Positions 25,685-32,453 of a stretch of 47,590 bases of DNA are shown here, piece by piece. The translations under genes were made by a program, and so were the position numbers. Source of the stretch: Planctomicrobium piriforme (GTDB lineage: Bacteria; Planctomycetota; Planctomycetia; Planctomycetales; Planctomycetaceae); the NCBI RefSeq assembly GCF_900113665.1, contig NZ_FOQD01000027.1:1-47590 (forward strand), in the 5' to 3' direction. Positions within the stretch are counted from its first letter, which is position 1; each line of letters begins with the position of its first letter. The notes under the pieces are model-generated. The model made no database searches. It was not told where the DNA came from and saw nothing but the letters and a program-made list of their open reading frames with translations.

Positions 25685-27058
25685 CTAGCGCGTAAAGGTC
25701 TCGGCCAGTTCTTCGTCGAGGTGTGCGATGTCGACGTTCACGCTGCGGACGATGCCGCGGGAATCGACGAGCCAGTATTGCGGCACGTTCGTCACGCCGT
25801 AGTGCCAGGCGACGAGGTTGTGTTCGCCGCGCTTGTCCGGATCTGAGAAAAAGATCTGCGGCCAGGTGAGGCCGGTCTGTTGCAGAAACTGTGCGACAGC
25901 CCGGTCGTCTCGGTCCAGGTTGACGCCGACAACGGCGACGCGGCCGAGAAACTTATTCACGCCGGACTGGAGTCGTGGGAGATCCTGCTGGAACTGGGCA
26001 GAGTTCGAAGTCCAAAAGGCGATCAGGACGCTCTTGCCCCGATATTGATCGATGGAGAGATGTCCGCCGTCCCAGGTGGAACCGCCAAACTCGGTCAGGG
26101 GCTGACCGACGAGACGCATGCGGCGAAGCGGAGAAGCGACCTGATCGGAGTAAGGAGTGCCGGGGAGCGATTGTTCGATCCAGGCGTAGCAGGCTCGGGC
26201 ATCGTCAGTTGCTCCGGTCTGTTCGCACATCTGACCGGCCGCGAGAACATGAACGGCGGCGCGGTTCGTTTCCTGAGGAAAATTGACGGCGAACAAGCGA
26301 GCCTGACGGGCGAAGGCCAAGACCCATTTGGGATCCGGCTGGGCGTCGCGAGTGGCCATTGTTTGCGTCAACTGCAGCACGCGCGATGCGGATTCGACGG
26401 CGGCGAACGAAGTCGGGTCGCGCTGGAAGAGTGCTTCCGCGTTTTCCACCAGCAACTGCGGCTGTTGTTCGTGTCCCAGCAGGGCCAACTGCATCCGCGC
26501 ATCGGACAGGTAATGCACCGCGCTGTTGAAGGCCTGTTCCTGTTCCGGATGGGGATGTGTTTTGGAGATCACTTGTGAGGCGTACTGGATCGTCAGCTCA
26601 TAGCGCCGCAGGCGTTCCCGTTCGATCTGTTCCGCACTGAGTTTGACCTCTTCGTAAGCGCCAGGCTGACCTGGGATCGGCTGCCGCATCACATCGATGG
26701 GCGCGGTCCGGAGACGGACAATTTCCTGCAGCAGCCAGTCGGCAGAACCTTTGGCAGGCTCGGTGGATGCGGTTGCGGATGTGGCGGCTGCGAGTTCGAT
26801 ATCGCCATGATGCGCTGCCGCGGCCATGCGGGCTGGAGTCTGTCTGGCGCCTTCGAATTCGGAGGCAGGTTCGGGGTCGAAGGGCTCGAAGTCGGCCTGA
26901 TCGGTCGGGGTGGATGTACCGCAGCCGGAGAGGACCGCGGCGAGGGCGACGATGCGCAGCCCGGCGTAGAGATTTCGTTGGAGATTGGTGTGAATCGCAC
27001 GCGCGGATCGATCACTCGTGCGGTACGGCTCGAGGTGATGAAAAATCCTGTTCGACAT
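25685..27058 (-). CDS. Lipoprotein with TlpA/redoxin-like thioredoxin fold lacking CxxC
   Basis: The 457-residue protein has a lipobox (LAAVLSGC) after a long N-terminal stretch, so it is probably lipidated at the cysteine near residue 46. A helical, repeat-like region covers about 90-300. The C-terminal ~150 residues are a TlpA/AhpC-type thioredoxin fold: SIDQYRGKSVLIAFWTSNSAQFQQDLP, VAVVGVNLDRDDRAVAQFLQQTGLTWPQIF and YGVTNVPQYWLVDSRGIV with the cis-Pro. The redox CxxC, normally right after FWA, is replaced by TSNS, so a thiol-redox role is unlikely. It may bind or hold partners. The 45-residue pre-lipobox region is long; a later start is possible but no suitable codon is evident. Confidence 0.8.
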   Translation of the reverse strand: MSNRIFHHLEPYRTSDRSARAIHTNLQRNLYAGLRIVALAAVLSGCGTSTPTDQADFEPFDPEPASEFEGARQTPARMAAAAHHGDIELAAATSATASTEPAKGSADWLLQEIVRLRTAPIDVMRQPIPGQPGAYEEVKLSAEQIERERLRRYELTIQYASQVISKTHPHPEQEQAFNSAVHYLSDARMQLALLGHEQQPQLLVENAEALFQRDPTSFAAVESASRVLQLTQTMATRDAQPDPKWVLAFARQARLFAVNFPQETNRAAVHVLAAGQMCEQTGATDDARACYAWIEQSLPGTPYSDQVASPLRRMRLVGQPLTEFGGSTWDGGHLSIDQYRGKSVLIAFWTSNSAQFQQDLPRLQSGVNKFLGRVAVVGVNLDRDDRAVAQFLQQTGLTWPQIFFSDPDKRGEHNLVAWHYGVTNVPQYWLVDSRGIVRSVNVDIAHLDEELAETFTR

Positions 27059-27158
27059 GACGACGCATTCCCTGCTGTGTCCGAGGGCCCGCTTTCATCC
27101 TGAAGAGCGGGTATCGCTCGAAGCGATGTCTCGTTGCGAGCTGCACCAGTTCCTGCCT

Positions 27159-27186
27159 GTTTGAAGCGAGCGAACTCGCCTCAAAC
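27159..27186. repeat. Hairpin palindrome GTTTGAAGCGAG/CTCGCCTCAAAC
   Basis: The 12-base arms match with one mismatch and enclose CGAA. A run of six T follows at 27193-27198. It lies upstream of both the lipoprotein gene and the lipoyl-like gene, so a terminator role for either is unclear; GAAGCGAGCGAACTCGCTTC-like palindromes are probably another dispersed family. Confidence 0.5.
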
Positions 27187-27289
27187 CCTGTGTTTTTTGC
27201 GGCTGAATGGTGACAATGTCGCTGTGACGCTGCCTTCAGCCCCGTTGGGCAGGAGCAATTCCGGGGGTCTTTTAGGCAATTTCTACAAA

Positions 27290-27562
27290 ATGAATCAAGA
27301 CACATTCCGCGATGGCTTTGCGGCGGTGGCGGCGCCTGACCTGGGAGGGGAGGGTCAGCCCATCCGTTTTATCACCTGGCTGGTCCCTGCGCCGGCCAGG
27401 GTCATTCCGGGAGAACGGATCGCTGAACTGCTGGTGCAGGGGACGTTGTTCCAGCTCGACGCGGATGCGGAAGGGGTGTTGGAAGAGCAACTCGTCCAGC
27501 CGGGCCAGACGGTTGTGCCGGGAGAGACGCTGGGCTGGCTCAGGCTGGCGAAAGATGAGTAA
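27290..27562 (+). CDS. Lipoyl/biotinyl-like domain protein without acceptor lysine
   Basis: This 90-residue protein has the layout of a single biotinyl/lipoyl domain: ...AELLVQGTLFQLDADAEGVLEEQLVQPGQTVVPGETLGWLRLA. The second half (GVLEEQLVQPGQTVVPGETLGWL) matches the family pattern G-x-(V/L)-x(4)-V-x-P-G-x-x-V-x-x-G-x-x-L. At the place where the family has the modified lysine in (T/M)DK(A/V/M), this protein reads VQGTL, so the lysine is replaced. The frame is open from 27134, but ATG 27290 is the first start that gives a sensible domain. No biotin or lipoate enzyme genes adjoin it. Role unknown; possibly a protein-contact module. Confidence 0.65.
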   Translation: MNQDTFRDGFAAVAAPDLGGEGQPIRFITWLVPAPARVIPGERIAELLVQGTLFQLDADAEGVLEEQLVQPGQTVVPGETLGWLRLAKDE

Positions 27563-27623
27563 AGGCGGCGTCGGCAGCCGGGAGAAACTCCAAACCTCCA
27601 AGCACCAAAGTTCAAACAAAGCC

Positions 27624-28058
27624 TCATTTCGTCTGGCGTTTTTTCGCTTCTGCCCAGACGCGTGCTTCCTGTGCCTGTAATTCGGGAGTGAAGGCTTCGC
27701 CGAAATCTTCCATTGAAAAGATCGGGCGGATTTCGATGTCGGAATCGTCGTTCATGGGGTTGGGGCAGCGTTTGACCCAGGCGATGGCTTCCTCCATCGA
27801 TTTCACCTGCCAGATCCAGAAGCCAGCGACGAGTTCCTTGGTTTCGGCGAAAGGGCCGTCGGTGACGGTGCGCTGGCTGCCTGAGCAGTGCACGCGGACT
27901 CCTTTGGAGCTGGGGTGCAGTCCTTCACCCACGCCCTCGAGGAGGCCGGCCTTTAAGAGTTCTTCATTGAAGTTGCCCATGTCCCGAATCAATTGCTCGC
28001 TGGGCATGATGCCCGCTTCGGAATCGGGAGAGGCTTTGACGATGACCATGACTCTCAT
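27624..28058 (-). CDS. YCII (DGPF) family protein
   Basis: The 144-residue protein belongs to the YCII-related/DGPF family: MRVMVIVKASPDSEAG at the start, then the signature VTDGPFAETKELVAGFWIWQVKSMEEAIAWVKRCP and a C-terminal IEIRPIFSMEDFG. These are small ferredoxin-like domains whose biochemical role is not settled; several are co-encoded with ECF42-type sigma factors. The frame is open to 28202, but the ATG at 28058 matches the family N-terminus, with GGAG before it. A candidate ECF42-type promoter is 45 bases upstream (28103-28129). It is the last gene of the YCII/sigma block in this window. Confidence 0.9.
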   Translation of the reverse strand: MRVMVIVKASPDSEAGIMPSEQLIRDMGNFNEELLKAGLLEGVGEGLHPSSKGVRVHCSGSQRTVTDGPFAETKELVAGFWIWQVKSMEEAIAWVKRCPNPMNDDSDIEIRPIFSMEDFGEAFTPELQAQEARVWAEAKKRQTK

Positions 28059-28102
28059 TGAATTGACTCCAGGCTGAAGTTGAATTGGGTTCGCTACTAC
28101 TC

Positions 28103-28129
28103 GTCGAACTGTGGGGAGCGGGATCGACA
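28103..28129 (-). promoter_or_regulatory. Candidate ECF42-type promoter upstream of the YCII gene
   Basis: On the minus strand TGTCGA (28129-28124) is followed by a 17-base spacer and CGAC (28106-28103). This is the pattern I recall for ECF42 sigma factors (TGTCGA, then CG(A/T)C). The same motif with the same 17-base spacer is found at 30974-31000. Transcription would start near 28096 and read the YCII gene at 28058. Confidence 0.65.
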
Positions 28130-28185
28130 GAAGGAGCTGTTTTTTGCGTTGGTTTGTGGGAAAGGAAGCGTCGAATTCAGGCGGG

Positions 28186-28230
28186 AATTTGTCATTTGTC
28201 AATGATCATTTGTCATTGGGCCATTGAGGG
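28186..28230 (+). repeat. AATTTGTCATTTGTC...CATTGGGCCATTGAGG repeat
   Basis: An intergenic AT-richer element with internal self-complementarity (TTGTCAATGATCATTTGTCA) ending TTGTCATTGGGCCATTGAGG. Related copies are at 32334-32357 and 39697-39734. Confidence 0.7.
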
Positions 28231-28255
28231 AAGTACTGCTTCAATCTGTCGACTT

Positions 28256-28296
28256 CTTCCCACTCAACACTCAGCACTAGACTCTCAACTCCCTCG
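28256..28296 (+). repeat. CACTCAACACTCAGCACT repeat
   Basis: A CTCAAC/CTCAGC-rich short repeat, reading CACTCAACACTCAGCACT and then ACTCTCAACTCC, ends at the stop of the next YCII gene (28297). Related blocks lie at 39735-39846 and 41936-41996. Confidence 0.6.
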
Positions 28297-28656
28297 TCAG
28301 CTCTTCAGGGCGACGCCGGCGATCTCAAGCACGGGGCGGATTTCGACGGTGCCTTTTCGGGCGCCGGGGATGCGGCCGGCGATGTCGATGGCTTCGTCGA
28401 GATTTTCCGCGTCGATCAGAAAGTAGCCGCCCAGTTGTTCCCGCGTTTCGGCAAAGGGGCCGTCGGTCACGAGACGTTTGCCTTCACGCACTTTCACATT
28501 GGTCGCAGCACTGACCGGATGCAGCGGAGCCGCCGCGAGGAACTGCCCTTTGGCGTTCAACTCATGCGTGAGTTCGGCGGACTCGGCGAAACATTTTTCA
28601 CGCTCAGATTCGGTCCAGGCATTTTCATTGCTGTAAATCAGCAGCATATATTTCAC
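28297..28656 (-). CDS. YCII (DGPF) family protein
   Basis: The 119-residue protein begins MKYMLLIYSNENAW, the classical YCII N-terminus, and has the family signature LVTDGPFAETREQLGGYFLIDAENLDEAIDIAGRIPGARKGTVEIRPV. It is the second of three paralogues in this block. The start is a GTG at 28656 (an in-frame ATG follows 9 bases later). It lies 86 bases downstream of the DUF1579 gene on the same strand. I did not find a TGTCGA-N17-CGAC element directly before it, so it may be read from the DUF1579 gene or from a different promoter. Confidence 0.9.
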   Translation of the reverse strand: MKYMLLIYSNENAWTESEREKCFAESAELTHELNAKGQFLAAAPLHPVSAATNVKVREGKRLVTDGPFAETREQLGGYFLIDAENLDEAIDIAGRIPGARKGTVEIRPVLEIAGVALKS

Positions 28657-28742
28657 GTCAGTGCTCCAGTGATCACATTTCTTCAAAATGAAATGATGCG
28701 GCGAACGCTCCTCCGCTCCTGTCCCCTATCCCCTCTCGGCAA

Positions 28743-29222
28743 CTACTTCTGGCGATGATAATGCCCGGTCATGAAGTGCAACCAGGTTCCATCCGGCTGT
28801 TGGATCTGCGACGTGAGCGTGCGGTGGTCGGGAGTCACAATCGTGATCGTGTCGATGTAATTGACCATGGCTGTTTGTTCGAAATTGAGGCCGACGCTGT
28901 TGAGCTTGAGTACTTTCTCATCGGCGTCGAGTTCCCCATCGTAAGGCCACATGTAGGTCATCATCGACCCGATGAACGTGCCGACAAAACGCTGCTTCGC
29001 GGTGTCGTAGCCCAGCGTCATGATGGTTTTTCCGATCCCGCCGTCAGGCATCTCTCCCTGACCTTCACAGAGAATCCAGATCTCACCAAGTCCACGAACG
29101 ACTTCTGAACCCTGATGCTTCATGGGAGGCTGATCCGGACCCATATTGGCTTCGACTTCGAAGGTCCATTTGCCAATCAGTTGCTGCAGCCAGCGGTGCT
29201 GGGGTTGCGGTTCGACATGCAT
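28743..29222 (-). CDS. DUF1579 family protein
   Basis: The 159-residue cytoplasmic protein matches DUF1579: an N-terminal HRWLQQLIGKWTFEVEANMGP, then QGSEVVRGLGEIWILCEGQGEMPDGG, TLGYDTAKQRFVGTFIGSMM and a final HFMTGHYHRQ. The family is a small lipocalin-like beta-barrel with unknown ligand. DUF1579 proteins are often found beside YCII proteins and ECF42-type sigma factors, which is the case here. It is followed by a YCII gene. The upstream 166 bases to the DUF899 gene are filled mainly by a repeat. Confidence 0.85.
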   Translation of the reverse strand: MHVEPQPQHRWLQQLIGKWTFEVEANMGPDQPPMKHQGSEVVRGLGEIWILCEGQGEMPDGGIGKTIMTLGYDTAKQRFVGTFIGSMMTYMWPYDGELDADEKVLKLNSVGLNFEQTAMVNYIDTITIVTPDHRTLTSQIQQPDGTWLHFMTGHYHRQK

Positions 29223-29270
29223 GAGTGGGATCGCTTACTTTGGAGGTCACGTTGGAGGGTAGAAATCACA

Positions 29271-29388
29271 AGCACGAAATTCGAAATCCGAGACAAATTT
29301 TCAGCATCGAAAAATCAAAACGCAATCGGGCTTTGCCTGATTTGAGCATTGGTATTCGTTTCGGATTTCGTGCTTCGAGATTCGTGCT
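29271..29388. repeat. AGCACGAAATTCGAAATCCGA / TCGGATTTCGTGCTTCGA repeat
   Basis: Left arm AGCACGAAATTCGAAATCC and right arm GGATTTCGTGCTTCGAGATT are inverted relatives around an ~60-base centre. The right arm touches the stop codon of the DUF899 gene. The family recurs at 30886, 35427 and 47411. Confidence 0.8.
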
Positions 29389-30129
29389 TTACCCACCGTA
29401 GGTGGGTTTCTGCGGCCAACCCGCCGGGGAGTCTTCGAAGTCTTCCTGCCGCCCGTAGGGGGTGATGTCCAGCAGCGAATAGGAATCGGTCAGGCTTTCG
29501 CAACCACGGGCATAGGTGGAATAGGTGTGGTAGACGTTGTCGTCGATGCGAAAGAAGACGCTCGTTCCATGTGATTCCCCTTGCAGGAACCAGGGCTCGG
29601 CAGCCTGGCGCGATTCGAGTTCTTCCGCTTTGCGGAAATTGTATTCCAGGGGCACGACAGACTTGTCGAGCGTCACATGGAAGTCGTAGTTGAAGCGGTT
29701 GTTGAAAGAGGAAACCCAGGTGCGATTCCAGCCCTGCTGCTGTTTGTACTTCAACAGTTTTTCAAGCGGGGCACGGGAGATGAGGGCCAGGGTTGTTTGC
29801 CGGGCGTTGAGCATCGACAGGTCGCCCATTGCATTCACCAGTCCGGTGCAGCCGGGGCACCCTTTGTCCCAGGCGGGATCGAACATGAAGTGATAGACAA
29901 TCAGTTGTTGTCGGCCTTCAAACAGATCGAGCAGGCTGACAGGTCCATCGGGCCCGTCGAACGCATAGTCCTTTTCGATCAGCACCATTGGTAGCCGGCG
30001 ACGTTGAGCGTTCACCCGATCTTTGTGTTGCGTGAGCGATTTTTCCTCAGCTAGCAATTGCTTGCGCGCGGCTTCCCATTCGTGGGCTGAAACGATGGGA
30101 GGGTGCGGAACGGCAGCAGTTGTCGTCAT
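29389..30129 (-). CDS. DUF899 family thioredoxin-like protein
   Basis: The 246-residue protein has the DUF899 layout: W-E-A-A-R-x-x-L-L-x-E-E-K, HKDRVNAQRRRLPMV, then a thioredoxin-like core DLFEGRQQLIVYHFMFDPAWDKGCPGCTGLVNAMG and a C-terminal GCESLTDSYSLLDITPYGRQED. The CPGC motif aligns with the thioredoxin CxxC. AGGAAG lies before the ATG at 30129, and the start overlaps the stop of the small membrane gene by 4 bases (ATGA). Role unknown; DUF899 is frequently placed in the same neighbourhoods as YCII proteins. It is the last gene of the promoter-led group starting at 30860. Confidence 0.88.
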   Translation of the reverse strand: MTTTAAVPHPPIVSAHEWEAARKQLLAEEKSLTQHKDRVNAQRRRLPMVLIEKDYAFDGPDGPVSLLDLFEGRQQLIVYHFMFDPAWDKGCPGCTGLVNAMGDLSMLNARQTTLALISRAPLEKLLKYKQQQGWNRTWVSSFNNRFNYDFHVTLDKSVVPLEYNFRKAEELESRQAAEPWFLQGESHGTSVFFRIDDNVYHTYSTYARGCESLTDSYSLLDITPYGRQEDFEDSPAGWPQKPTYGG

Positions 30130-30440
30130 GATAACTTCCTGAAAATGTGGTCGAGTGAGAGAGATGCGGCGGGGCGGTGAGAAAGCAGGCGGCGCAGCGG
30201 CTTGATTGCCAGCAGCAGGCATATCAGGCAGCACACGGCGATGAGTGCGAACCGGAGCCAGGCGGCGGCTGTCCAGGAGAGACTGACGCCTGTCGCCAAA
30301 GCGACGTAGGCCGCAACGCAGGCGGGGCATTTGGGAACAACGGCGAAAACGGCGCCGGGGATCAGCCATGCGGCCAGCCGTGATCGACAAGTCGTCGGCT
30401 GTTGTGAGGCAACAGGCGGATGGCAACGGGGACAGCTCAT
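30126..30440 (-). CDS. Small Cys-containing membrane protein
   Basis: The 104-residue protein starts MSCPRCHPP, with a CxxC near the N-terminus and then two membrane segments (about 25-50 and 57-80). The first carries VPKCPACVAAYVA, a second CxxC at the membrane. The C-terminal tail is basic. This pattern recalls metal-handling proteins such as MerC or MerT, but I see no firm match. The ATG at 30440 is preceded by AGGAGA; a longer start at 30461 lacks support. It lies between the YCII gene and the DUF899 gene, with a 4-base overlap with the latter, so it is very likely one operon. Confidence 0.75.
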   Translation of the reverse strand: MSCPRCHPPVASQQPTTCRSRLAAWLIPGAVFAVVPKCPACVAAYVALATGVSLSWTAAAWLRFALIAVCCLICLLLAIKPLRRLLSHRPAASLSLDHIFRKLS

Positions 30441-30464
30441 GGCGATGTCTCCTGGCGGCAACGC

Positions 30465-30860
30465 TCAGCGTGCGGCTTGAAACTGCGCTTCCCGTGAGGC
30501 GATCAGCGCATTGATCGTGTCATCGACCGGCCGAATTTCAAATCCGCCGGCACGGACGCCGGGGTGTCGTGACATCAACTGAATCGCGTGGTTGAGGTCA
30601 CGGGCTTCCAGAATGAGGATGCCGCCGATCTGTTCTTTGGTTTCTGCGTATGGTCCATCGGTAATCGTCACCTGACCATTGAGTGGGCGAACCGTGACCG
30701 CGCTTCGAGCCGACTGTAATGCCTCACCGCCTGCGAAGTGCCCGCCGCGACGCAGTTCATCGTCGTAGGCAAAGCATTTGTCCATGAACGTCGCCTGTTC
30801 GCTGTCCGGCAGCGCATTCCAGTCTGACTCGTTCAAGTAACCCAGGCAGATGAAGCGCAT
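30465..30860 (-). CDS. YCII (DGPF) family protein
   Basis: The 131-residue protein is the third YCII paralogue: MRFICLGYLNESDWNALPDSEQ, then ITDGPYAETKEQIGGILILEARDLNHAIQLMSRHPG and FEIRPVDDT. It has DGPY instead of DGPF. It leads a three-gene unit with the small membrane protein and DUF899, and a candidate ECF42-type promoter lies 114 bases upstream at 30974-31000. The frame is open to 30923, but that part is repeat DNA; ATG 30860 is the natural start. Function of the family is unsettled. Confidence 0.9.
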   Translation of the reverse strand: MRFICLGYLNESDWNALPDSEQATFMDKCFAYDDELRRGGHFAGGEALQSARSAVTVRPLNGQVTITDGPYAETKEQIGGILILEARDLNHAIQLMSRHPGVRAGGFEIRPVDDTINALIASREAQFQAAR

Positions 30861-30885
30861 GACAAGCTCGCGATGGTTGAAGAAA

Positions 30886-30930
30886 TTCGAAATCCGAAAC
30901 ACGAAATCCGATGCAACGCCCAAATTTCAA
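30886..30930 (-). repeat. GAAATTCGAAATCCGAAACACG repeat fragment
   Basis: Short copy of the AGCACGAAATTCGAAATCC family, with one arm (AAATTCGAAATCCGAAAC) well kept. It lies in the leader of the YCII gene, downstream of the candidate promoter. Confidence 0.65.
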
Positions 30931-30973
30931 TGTTCGAAAACCACGGCGGCTGACGCGGCCGGTTCACCAGATA

Positions 30974-31000
30974 GTCGAATGGACGAAGCCGAAATCGACA
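30974..31000 (-). promoter_or_regulatory. Candidate ECF42-type promoter of the YCII-membrane protein-DUF899 operon
   Basis: On the minus strand TGTCGA (31000-30995) is followed by exactly 17 bases and CGAC (30977-30974), the same pattern as at 28103-28129. It lies just beyond the stop codon of the ECF42 sigma gene and upstream of the YCII gene at 30860. This agrees with the sigma factor reading its own target operon. Confidence 0.7.
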
Positions 31001-31032
31001 CCTGTTGGTAAAGATTTTTGAAAGACGTTTCC

Positions 31033-32292
31033 TCAGCGATTTGCGGCGAGTTCGCGGAGGCGTTTTTCCAGAAAACGCCGCTCCGGAAGCTGTTTCGTCA
31101 GACGGAGCGCTTCTGCGTACGACTGGCTGGCGTCAGAGAAACGCTCCAGGCGGCGGCAAAGATCCGCCCGGGCCGCGTGGGCCAGATGATAGTTGGCGAG
31201 TTCGGGTCGCAGCAGCAGTTGATCGATGATGTCGAGGCCAGAGAGCGGGCCATCGCGCATGGCGACGGCGACAGCACGGTTCAATTCGACGACGGAAGAA
31301 GGCTGTGCCTGCAGCAGCAGGTCATACAGGGCGACGATCTGCGTCCAATCGGTTTGTGATGCCGATGGGGCGTTGGCATGGACCGATGCGATGCCTGCCT
31401 GAATCGCATAGACGCTCACCGGACCGGCGGCGAACGCCTGTTCCACGAGAGAAGTGCCTTCCTGAATGGCGGCAATATTCCAGGTTGAGCGGTCTTGATC
31501 TTCCAGGAGGACAATGTCACCCGTTGCGTCGGTTCTGGCAGCACGCCGCGATTCTTGAAGCAGCATCAGCGCCAGGAGTCCAATGGCTTCGGGATCGGGC
31601 AGCAATTCGATCAGCAGTCGCCCGAGACGAATTGCTTCCTGCGACAGATCCGCGCGCGTGACCGAGTCTCCCGAGGAGGCGGAGTAGCCTTCGTTGAAGA
31701 CGAGGTAGACCACCGACAGCACGGAGTCGAGTCGTTCGGGGATGTCCTTCCGTTCTGGAACTTCATATGGAATCCCTGCATCGCGAATCTTGGATTTGCC
31801 GCGAACGATGCGCTGGGCAATGGTGGGCGGAGCGGTGAGGAACGCCCGAGCGATTTCTTCGGTCGTCAGTCCGCAGACTTCGCGCAGGGTGAGCGCGACT
31901 TGGGTTTCGAAGGCGAGAGCGGGATGGCAGCAGGTGAAGATCAGTCGCAACTGGTCGTCGTCGACCCCTTCGTCATTGGCGACCGCAACTGAACTGCGAG
32001 TGCGATCGAGTCGATCGGCGATCTGTGAAACCGAGGCATCAAACCGGGCACGTCGGCGAATCGCGTCAATCGCCTTGAACCGGCCTGCCGAGACGAGCCA
32101 GGCACGAGGGTTCTCAGGCAGCCCGTCGCGAGGCCAGCTTTCGACCGCCTGGGCAAATGCGTCGTGCAGAGCTTCCTCGGCGAGGTCAAAGTCACCGAGG
32201 AGCCGGATCAGCGTGGCGAAGACGCGGCGAGACTCTTTGCGATAGATCCCCTCGACCAAGGCGCCGACCGAATTGGAGGCAGGCGTCGGCAT
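31033..32292 (-). CDS. ECF42-type RNA polymerase sigma factor with C-terminal TPR-like domain
   Basis: The 419-residue protein has ECF region 2 (IRLLGDFDLAEEALHDAFAQAVESWP, then NPRAWLVSAGRFKAIDAIRRRARF) and region 4 (VALTLREVCGLTTEEIARAFLTAPPTIAQRIVRGKSKIRDAG). After that comes a long helical extension (about 180-419) with TPR-like segments, for example IVALYDLLLQAQPSSVVELNRAVAVA and ADLCRRLERFSDASQSYAEALRLTKQLPERRFLEKRLREL. This makes it a member of the ECF42 group, which has such an extension and is encoded with YCII/DGPF proteins instead of an anti-sigma factor. No anti-sigma gene is present here. The likely targets are the neighbouring genes with TGTCGA-N17-CGAC promoters. Confidence 0.92.
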   Translation of the reverse strand: MPTPASNSVGALVEGIYRKESRRVFATLIRLLGDFDLAEEALHDAFAQAVESWPRDGLPENPRAWLVSAGRFKAIDAIRRRARFDASVSQIADRLDRTRSSVAVANDEGVDDDQLRLIFTCCHPALAFETQVALTLREVCGLTTEEIARAFLTAPPTIAQRIVRGKSKIRDAGIPYEVPERKDIPERLDSVLSVVYLVFNEGYSASSGDSVTRADLSQEAIRLGRLLIELLPDPEAIGLLALMLLQESRRAARTDATGDIVLLEDQDRSTWNIAAIQEGTSLVEQAFAAGPVSVYAIQAGIASVHANAPSASQTDWTQIVALYDLLLQAQPSSVVELNRAVAVAMRDGPLSGLDIIDQLLLRPELANYHLAHAARADLCRRLERFSDASQSYAEALRLTKQLPERRFLEKRLRELAANR

Positions 32293-32333
32293 GAGGGGAC
32301 GGGTTCCTGTGGGAGCAAGACCTTACTAAAAAC

Positions 32334-32357
32334 AATTTGTCATTGGGCCATTGAGGA
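32334..32357 (+). repeat. CAATTTGTCATTGGGCCATTGAGG repeat
   Basis: Short copy of the TTGTCATTGGGCCATTGAGG family at 28186-28230. It sits in the gap between glyA and the sigma gene, directly beside another repeat. Confidence 0.7.
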
Positions 32358-32360
32358 AGG

Positions 32361-32453
32361 CGCGAGACCTGAGGCTTGAGACTTGAGGGAAAGGGAGATG
32401 CGGCTCGAAGAACGACTTCTTTCCTCAAGCCTCACGTCTCAAGCCTCGGGCCT
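32361..32453. repeat. GAGGCTTGAGACTTGAGG / CCTCAAGCCTCACGTCTCAAGCC repeat
   Basis: Left arm CCTGAGGCTTGAGACTTGAG and right arm CTCACGTCTCAAGCCTCGGG are imperfect inverted repeats with a 30-base centre. The right arm ends at the stop codon of glyA. Confidence 0.75.

Noticed and set aside
29191..29217. TGTCGA on the minus strand at the start of the DUF1579 gene
   Set aside because: It lies inside codons 2-4 of the gene, and no CGAC or CGTC is found 17 bases on.
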